Assembly: GCA_016648135.1 (NCBI GenBank)
Contig: JADDOH010023643.1
Span: 620,001-684,000, forward strand
Length of the DNA stretch: 64,000 nt
Reading direction: 5' to 3'
Origin: Agrypnia vestita
Lineage: Eukaryota > Arthropoda > Insecta > Trichoptera > Phryganeidae
The notes below the pieces were generated by a model that did no database searches, was not told the origin of the DNA, and saw nothing but the letters and a program-made list of their open reading frames with translations. The position numbers and the translations under genes are program-made. Positions 57,311 through 64,000 of the stretch are shown piece by piece; the first letter of the stretch is position 1, and every line of letters begins with the position of its first letter.

Positions 57311-58429
57311 TGACCAAAAAAACTATATATGTATTTTGTTATTAATATTTACTAAAATAAAAACCTAATCTAATTATTTGTAAAAAAAATATATTTTATT
57401 TTCCTCTCTTTTATTTTATTAATTAGTATTTTTCGCATAGTATTATTTAAATTACCTACAACAAATAAAATAGATACAAAATATTTTTTGTTCGTTCTAA
57501 TTAATTTTTATTTTTTTAAATTTATTTAGAGGTTACATTTTTCATATATGTATTTCAAAACCTAATTTATATAATTATTTTACTTATTATTGTTTATTAT
57601 ATGAATTAGAATTAGAATTATTATTGTTTATTATATGAATGAATATAGAAATAAGCATTTATTTATTATATGAATATTTCTTGTTATAGTTATAGTTATA
57701 GTTATAATTAAAAATACTTACCGGAATATTTGTAATTAGTTTTTACTTGTATTGCCTAAGTAGGCTTTTTTTATAATTTAATTTTAATATTTAATTAGAC
57801 ATATTTTTTACATTGTTATTTCTAGTAGGTACCTACGTTCCAAAATAACATCTTTGTGTGACTTTCCCATTATTATTTTACAATGAAAAGCAATACATTT
57901 GCATTTGGTACCTACATTTTTCTTTAAATTATTGCAATAAGATATATTTTAAAATTTGTTTATTTTATTACAAGAAAAATGAGAAAAACATTATATTTTG
58001 TCATGCTACATACCACGATAACAGAATTTAAATAGTTATTTTAAAAATATGTAATTTTTACCTGCATAGAAGTTGTTTGGATTTAGTCCATCAACTTATA
58101 ACAGAGCAATGTGGTCCTTTCTATTAGGTACTTCTACTGCGTGAACGACTTTCCTCCATTATTCGCAATCCTGGGCTTTATTTATATTTAGCATATTTAG
58201 CATTTATGAGCAACGTGTATCGACTGTAATTTTAGATTTCTCTGAGAATTTTAATACCAAATTTCTTAATCATTTAGAAAAAATTAAATAAACAATAAAT
58301 ATAATTTTAATTTTTTTTCAATATTTTATCATAATGAACCTATTGACAAGTGTTCAGTAAGATACTTCGTATGGCTGTTTTTTTTTGATTTTGTAAATAA
58401 ATTACTTCTGTTAAAATAAAACTACCTGC
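57311..58429. other. AT-rich intergenic DNA
   Basis: No gene. ATTATTGTTTATTATATGAA repeats in tandem near 57585 and 57619, and TTATAG repeats occur at about 57684. One perfect GTAGGTACCTAC lies at 57835-57846. Confidence 0.55.
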
Positions 58430-58605
58430 CCAGAAGGAAGAGGGCTTGTGGGATGATCTAGGAGAAAGTGGAAAAGGCAAATGAATAAACTGCGAATAAA
58501 GTCTGAACTACCAGTGGTCCCAAGTAAAAGACAGCGCAGAACAGAGAGCGATGGAATAGCGCTAAGCAAGCGATAGGTCCCCGGCCCTATTGGGATTGAA
58601 AAATA
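58430..58605 (+). pseudogene. Decayed non-LTR RT C-terminal tail
   Basis: In different frames the plus strand reads RRKWKRQMN (from AGGAGAAAGTGGAAAAGGC) and AQNRERWNSAKQAIGPRPYWD. The second matches the A-Q/E-D/N-R-x-x-W ending followed by GPRPYWD seen at the end of the 29.3-kb tail (LGPRPY). Frameshifts and stops separate the pieces. A truncated fossil. Confidence 0.45.
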
Positions 58606-60649
58606 AAAAGCAGAAGCGATTGTGAAAGTGATGTTTATTTTCATTTTATTTTAGTTAAATAACAAATTTTTAAAAATACTGTCTGGGTATCAGCGGTGTC
58701 AGTATATAGATACATTCGCTGTACTGAACTTATATGACACAAATCAAAATAAAAAATGTGTCTCAATATTTCTATCATAATTTATTATTATGTTATTTTG
58801 TTTTTGATATAGGTATCATAAAATTAACTAAATAAAATCTTAGCTATTATAGTTATCAAGTTAAACACGTTGTGACCTAATTTCACCTAATATATCTATT
58901 ATGAAGATAAGCGATATGAATGTTACCTTTTTTTTAATGCTTCTGACTTATTTACTGTAAAACTTTGGACTATTATGAAACAAACTTTTACATTATATAT
59001 AAAATTCATTTGGTTTAATACAAGTCAAAATACTAAAAAACTTTTAAAAAGTTATAATTTTGATTTATTTTTATCATTTTATTACACTACTACTATGACC
59101 TGAGTGTATCTATAAATAAAAAAGTCTTCTAAAAATGTACATCGTCCATATTCTTATGTTATATAAATAAAGCCTTCGTGTAGATACAACATAACCTTAT
59201 AAAGTATAGCGCTGAGAAGCGATCACACCCCGACGCGGGGCCAGGTAGGTGTCTAGGGGTGGCCCAACAAGTGCCGCTATAACCGTAAACATAATTCGGT
59301 TTTATCGCTCAATACGGGCCCATAACGTTTAGCGCCAACCCTGTTTCCAGGCGGGAAGTCGCATGATCGCTTTCCCATACAAACTTAATAAGTAGATATA
59401 AGGTGGGAAAAATTGTCCACTTATAGAAAGGGAAATTTCTAATATTCAGATTTTGCAAAATACATTAAAAATGGTTGAATTCATTTTATAGGAATTGGGA
59501 ACCATTCTGTGAACTAATATGTATTTTTGAATAGTAATCAAAATTAAATATAAGATAGAAAATAAAATTTAAGTAGATAATTAATTTTAATTGGTGGGAA
59601 GATGGCACAAAAATACGCACACGGACAGAGTGCGTGGCTGGGGATGTTCCATGGAAATAGACAGTGCTTAAGGGTGAAGATTAGTGTTACTGATTCGTAT
59701 AAAAAATCGGCAAGCAATCATTAAATCGCTCTTTTATGTTATGCTAACATCCATTTCTCAAAATTGTACAGAAATGATCTACCGAAAATGCCAATGGGCA
59801 AGAGGCATAACACTTTATTGTAAAAATTTGGCAAATAGCGATATCACTGCATTATTTATCCGAAAAGAAAATCGGTCGAGTCATAAAATAATAATGAATT
59901 TTAAAAGATCAATTAGATTTAAATGTTTAATTTATAGAGTTGTCAATGATGCTGCCAAATGCTTTTACCAACATTTTCAAAAACCGGTGATTGTGGGTGA
60001 GTAAATTTTTGTAATGAAATTATATCATAAAAATTATTAGAAAACGATAATTAATAGTGAGGGCGGGATTCTACAATTTGCTTTAGGATGGCAAATTACC
60101 TGGTGACATGACCGCACATCGCAAGCATTCTGTGAACAAGAATAAAAAATGAATGAAGAATTGAGGGTATCTACTTTCTAGGAAATTCTAAAATAAATAT
60201 TTTTTTAAATAAAATATTATTAATTTAAAGATGTAGCAAATTTAGGTTCAAGGTCATTATGCAATTGGTTTAAAGTTCGCGTGCTATTGAAGAATAAAAC
60301 AAATTGCTCATTTGCAATGCGACCGCTAACAAATAGTGCTACATCAATGTAATACTTGGAGCAAGAACTTAAAGGCTTTACAATTGATAATAATAATCTG
60401 AATAAATGCTGACATTAATAATCAAATACCTCAGTGAATGGTACCCACCTCCCATATCTGTCCTTCTCATTCGTTGCCTTGTTGACAATTTTTAAAGCCC
60501 TCCGTCAGTTGTTTACATCAGCGCAAGGTGGCACGGATGCTTATCAAAAACCATTCACTATCTGTTTCAGCTTTCATTACGTACCTACTTTATAAAAACA
60601 ACAAAAATAAAAACAAAGGTTAAAGAAGAGAAAATATAAAACTAACTAA
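58606..60649. other. Mostly AT-rich DNA with one GC-rich island
   Basis: The island at 59200-59400 is GC-rich (CCCCGACGCGGGGCC, GGGTGGCCC). It is bracketed by AAGCGATCA (59217-59225) and its exact inverse TGATCGCTT (59364-59372), which may mark a small inverted-repeat element. The 106-codon frame at 59684-60004 has no recognised domain. The segment at 60430-60560 is more complex but shows no frame. Confidence 0.4.
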
Positions 60650-60760
60650 CTAACCATCACTGAAGGGGTAGACAGAGAGGATTGAACGCCACACTCTTCT
60701 ATCCTGGCACACCACTTTTGCTTCGGCCACATTCATACATCTTCTCATACACGTTCTACG
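60650..60760 (-). pseudogene. Family Z non-LTR RT C-terminus with native stop
   Basis: The minus strand reads RRTCMRRCMNVAEAKVVCQD, RRVWRSILSVYPFSDG and TAG, open for 36 codons. This is the intact end of the family Z protein and defines its natural stop. A TTAGTTAGTTAGTT 3' tail follows. Upstream the sequence becomes A-rich on the plus strand and is no longer readable, so the copy is severely 5' truncated. Confidence 0.65.
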
Positions 60761-61476
60761 AGAAAATATAAAAGAGACATAAAAAGAAAATAACTTAATA
60801 ATTAGCAAAAGAAACATAATATAAAACAAAATATGTATCTATGTATAATAGTTACAAAAAAATCAAAGAAATATCTAGAAGAAAAGGAAAATAACATGAA
60901 AATATAATAAATGTAGGTACTAGTAAAACATAAGAAAGAGAAATCAAAGGAAATTAAACCAAAATTTAAATAATATTCAAAAAATGAAATAAAATGCGAT
61001 AAAAATAAAATAAGTGAGAGAAATAATATAAAATTAAAGAAAAGAAAAGAAGGTAAAACAAAAATAGAAGGAATAAACAGTAGCAATGATGTGATGAGCA
61101 AACAGTGGCGGTAGTGATGTTGTATCGATCACTCCTTTAGCAGTACACCAGCACAAGGGGTGGCAGAGTTTACCCTAGCAAAACCAAGTTAAAATACGAC
61201 TGTAGATTGATTTACCCAGATCCCCTCAGAATCTTCCACAGAAGGTATACCCACACCCTAACGAACTGCCGAAAGCATCCGAAGTTCCTCGCGGTCTTCA
61301 CCAGGTTATCATTCGAGGGGCGACGACCTGACTCATCCGTTTCTTTCGTTTCTCATAAATGAACAGACTACATAAAAAAACTGTACATTTTTGTCGTGAC
61401 CACTTTTTTTAAATCTTTTAAATAGTGATCTGCATGGAAATCCAGTATTTTTTGGTTATATTGACAAATTCATGCA
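60761..61476. other. A-rich tract and unassigned segment
   Basis: 60770-61080 is extremely A-rich on the plus strand with AAAAGAAAATAA repeats, the T-rich side giving the 99-codon minus frame 60802-61101 (F/L/I only, chance). 61130-61340 is balanced in composition (TTTACCCAGATCCCCTCAGA, CGAAAGCATCCGAAGTTCCT) but has no long frame. Confidence 0.45.
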
Positions 61477-61499
61477 TCATAATATCTCTTCAATAGCAA

Positions 61500-62055
61500 T
61501 GTGCTCAACTGAGGAGACGCTTAGCATACGTCGATATGGCCACAAGGCTTTGTACATACATACATAGGTACAAGCCCAAGTTAACAGGGCAGCGGCAATC
61601 TCTGGTGCTCTAAAATCCATAATTTGGAAGAATAAGGATATGGCCACTAGGATCAGGATGAGAATCCACAAAGCATGCGTAAGACCAATTATGACGGTGT
61701 TGAACCAAGGACAGACACAATCAGGACTAAACAAATATAGAGGACTTTCTAGATGAAGACAGTGAAGATGATAGCAGGCAAAACGTGTGAGGAACACCAG
61801 AGTAAGAGAGATATGTGAGGCTGAGAAATTGTTCGATGAAGAAGACAGCGAAGGAGGGACAGGTATGTACAGAAAATGGACAACAATAGACTCCTTATAT
61901 CGCACTACATAATCAGCCTCACAGAGCCCGCCCTCGCAGAAGACCTCCCAAAAGATATAAGGATAGCTGGGAATCCCCCTCGAAGAAGGCGCTATGCTCT
62001 GAAGAACAGACCACATTGGTTTATTAAAAGGACGAAGAAGAAGAACAAAACATAT
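61500..62055 (+). pseudogene. RTE-like non-LTR reverse transcriptase fossil
   Basis: The plus strand reads NRAAAISGALKSIIWKNKDM, ATRIRMRIHKACVRPIMTVL, then REICEAEKLFDEE, and later, after frame changes, ARPRRRPPKRYKDSWES, ending in a GGACGAAGAAGAAG run. The order (ISxALKSxxWKNK... KLRIxKxCVRPxxTY, then RRPPKRWxD near the end) is that of insect non-LTR RT C-terminal halves. Multiple frameshifts and stops show that it is dead. The 179-codon minus frame at 61477-62016 is its antisense shadow. Confidence 0.6.
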
Positions 62056-62174
62056 ACATACACAAACTCAAACAAATTCCTTCAAAAACTGCAAAATGAC
62101 TTTGTGGTAACATTATTTATATTATGAACAAGAAAACGCTTTGTATAAAAACATTATTTATTGAATTATCAACA

Positions 62175-62405
62175 TATTTCGGTTTTGTGTAATCAAGAAC
62201 TTCAATATTTAAAAATAATTTTTCAAATAATTTGTAAAACAAAAGGCATTATTCATTTTGATATTTTGACATTTTTAAAGCACCCTGACGATGGAGAGGT
62301 ATTTCTGAAACACGTAGGTATAATTAATAAATGTAAGTAGATACAAACAAATAATAAAAACTTTTTTTTAAAATTTCAATCTATAAAGTTGCTCAACCAA
62401 TTGAC
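62175..62405 (-). repeat. Family W repeat, copy 2
   Basis: The inverse of 49785-49915: GTAAGTAGATACAAACAAAT, CAATCTATAAAGTTGCTCAA. It extends further, with TGTGTAATCAAGAACTTCA and CATTTTGATATTTTGAC shared with 63190-63260. The structured motif is at 62285-62311. Confidence 0.65.
62285..62311 (+). other. CTGANGA...GAAAC structured motif, copy 5
   Basis: CTGACGA (62285-62291), one T, GGAGA (62293-62297), loop GGTA, TTTCT (62302-62306), GAAAC (62307-62311), then ACGTAGGT. All five stem positions pair (two as G-U). Relative to the 49.9-kb copy the stem changed in ways that keep pairing. Confidence 0.5.
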
Positions 62406-63107
62406 AAAAAAACAAATAGTTATCTTTTAAATTTGTCGTCATATTATTTGTTCTCGTTTATTTATCCAACTACCATAGATATATTTTTTTATTAATGTAT
62501 ATACCTACATTGAATTTTAATTTTTAGTGTTAAGTGATTCCTGCTGAATGAACTATAAACCCCGAAACTTGATAATAATTCAATAAATAGTGGTTTTATA
62601 CAAAGTTTTTTTCTGGTTATTAATTCAAATAAATTTCCATACACTGGTATGGTAACATTTTTCTTAATTTTACTCAAACGCACAAAGCCTAGCATTCCAT
62701 GTTAATTTTTTTATGCACACATAATAATATAAAAATTAAAAGGAACATTAATAGTAGATATTGTTATATCCCCCCACTCTCCTTAGTAATTCTTATCCAG
62801 AGTCGTAAACCAAATGTAATTAATTCAAATTAAAAAGATTGACCAACCAGATTCTGTTCTATCCAAATCTAACAGCTAATATTGAAAAAATATCTCTTTA
62901 CATTCTTATAAATGTTTGTACCACTTTGAACCTTTTTGTGTAGTCCCTGGTTTCATAAACACTTGACAATAATTGCCTTTGGGGTAGGTCAGTACATTTT
63001 TATGTCGTTAATATGGGAGTCCTTACATTCTGCAGAGCTTGATTTTACTTACAGACACTTGGGTAGGTACCTACGCAAAAGTGTGCTATAAACAACATCA
63101 AATTATG
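62406..63107. other. AT-rich intergenic DNA
   Basis: No gene. The minus frame at 62492-62695 has no motif. One perfect GTAGGTACCTAC lies at 63063-63074. Confidence 0.55.
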
Positions 63108-63480
63108 AAAAAAATAATTGTATTATTTGTTTTAATCTACTTACATTCATTAATCACACCTAAATGTTTCGGAACAACCTTTCCATTTTTATAAATATCA
63201 AAATGAATGATTTATTTAAAAAAATTATTGCTGAAGTTCTTGATTACACAATATTATTGGAAAATTTTTTAGAATTGGCCAAATAGTTAAATTTAATTGA
63301 TTATTAATAATATTTTGTTTACTTTTACATGCTTTACTAATTTCTAATGATTCTAAATTATTCAATTACAGACCAAAATTACTATAACATAATGTATGAA
63401 TATAAGTAGATTAAAACAAATAATAAAATTAATTTTTTTAAATATCAATCTACAAAGTTGCTCAACGAATTGAATTTTTT
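63108..63480. repeat. Family W inverted pair (foldback)
   Basis: TTATTTGTTTTAATCTACTT (63124-63143) is mirrored by AGTAGATTAAAACAAATAAT (63406-63425), with the outer parts also inverted. The left arm carries a decayed structured motif (CCGAAACATTTAGG on minus near 63165) lacking CTGACGA. The right arm continues into AAAGTTGCTCAACGAATTG, as in copies 1 and 2. It is either two head-to-head insertions or a composite foldback. Confidence 0.6.
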
Positions 63481-64000
63481 TTATAAAACTTCCCTTTTTA
63501 TTTTTTCAATTTACTGTTTGCATTCTTTAAAATAAACAGTCTCATTCAACTTAAATTTTTTGCATAAGTTCATAAATAAAATTTATTAAATACTATCGCT
63601 CTTACGAATTCATTTAAAATCATTCCCGTAAAAAAGTCGATTATTACCTGATCATAATACAAAATCCAAGTAATAATGAATTTGCCAAAAAGTTTCAATA
63701 CTCAATGTACAATAAATAAAATAGTGTTGACTTTTCTACTCAGGGTACACATATAAGCAGCTGATTAGTTCTCCATTTGGAGCAACATCGAGTCCTGTTT
63801 AACAAAACCATTACACTGCAAGTCACGTGGCCTCCAGTTGCAAAAAGCTTTCGAATCCCGCCGCAGTGGCGCTAGTGAGAAATTGCAATGAGCATTTTTC
63901 ACAGTTTTTCATTTGCGCTGTAGTGAAGTTTTATTTATTTACAAAATAAACTGGTATTATTTGCATAAGTTAGTTGTATATAGGTACAAAGAAAATAAGA
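63481..64000. other. AT-rich DNA ending in a more complex patch
   Basis: 63730-63900 is less AT-rich and contains GCAAGTCACGTGGCC (E-box CACGTG) and CGCCGCAGTGGCGCTAGTG. No frame longer than chance is visible. It may be a regulatory patch cut by the window end. Confidence 0.4.

Noticed and set aside
56828..57313. 161-codon plus-strand ORF
   Set aside because: It lies in CpG-rich DNA where all frames on both strands are open. The protein is R/A-rich then F/Y-rich with no domain, so it reflects base composition.
60802..61101. 99-codon F/L/I/S-rich minus ORF resembling a membrane protein
   Set aside because: It is the complement of an A-rich degenerate repeat. Residue use is entirely explained by T-rich codons.
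61477..62016. 179-codon minus-strand ORF, the longest in the window
   Set aside because: It is the antisense of a recognisable broken reverse transcriptase on the plus strand, so it is a shadow frame.

Overview
The window reads as non-coding, strongly AT-rich nuclear DNA from an insect, most likely a moth or butterfly (Lepidoptera). The reasons are four perfect copies of the 12-mer GTAGGTACCTAC plus many partial ones, several Helitrons with the 3' end type common in Lepidoptera, tRNA-headed SINE-like repeats, and many short 5'-truncated non-LTR retrotransposon tails. I recognise no complete host protein-coding gene, rRNA or functional tRNA. Almost all long open frames are chance frames in AT-rich or GC-rich sequence, or pieces of dead reverse transcriptases. 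The organism call is an inference from repeat style.

Layout. 1-6 kb: AT-rich desert with one GC-richer patch (140-440), a 49-codon ORF (934-1083), a Helitron (3309-3693) and small repeat fragments. 6-11.3 kb: several higher-complexity islands that look like regulatory or conserved non-coding DNA (6480-6960, 9430-9620, 10800-11330), a foldback abutting a second Helitron (8178-8759) packed with heat-shock-element-like pentamers, and a TATA/Initiator pair (9856-9886) upstream of a 52-codon ORF (10210-10368). 11.3-20 kb: non-LTR tails, repeat family R, a truncated Helitron and a GC-rich island at 14.65-14.93 kb. 20-31 kb: a pogo-like element with TA target duplication (20827-21488), RT tails, a symmetric two-ended Helitron-like element (26860-27531), families X and R, and SINE-like copies. 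31-46 kb: a hAT-type MITE with a perfect 8-bp target duplication (36931-37183), an RTE-like RT fossil (38114-38672), a tRNA-headed SINE (39785-39965), and a GC-richer island with possible splice signals (44659-44854). 46-64 kb: a Helitron nested inside an inverted-repeat element (46150-46985), tandem repeats, further candidate regulatory islands (47.2-47.56 and 50.8-51.25 kb), a large CpG-rich block (55.5-57.3 kb) that is the best candidate for a nearby gene promoter, and RT fossils.

The most interesting signals are: (1) the array of alternating GAA/TTC pentamers inside a Helitron, which could make a mobile heat-shock-responsive element; (2) a recurrent RNA-like motif, CTGANGA + 1 nt + short stem-loop + GAAAC, at five scattered sites with compatible base-pair changes in the stem, resembling but not matching a hammerhead core; (3) the symmetric two-ended Helitron-like element; (4) the clustered non-coding islands, which suggest the regulatory landscape of a developmental gene outside the window.
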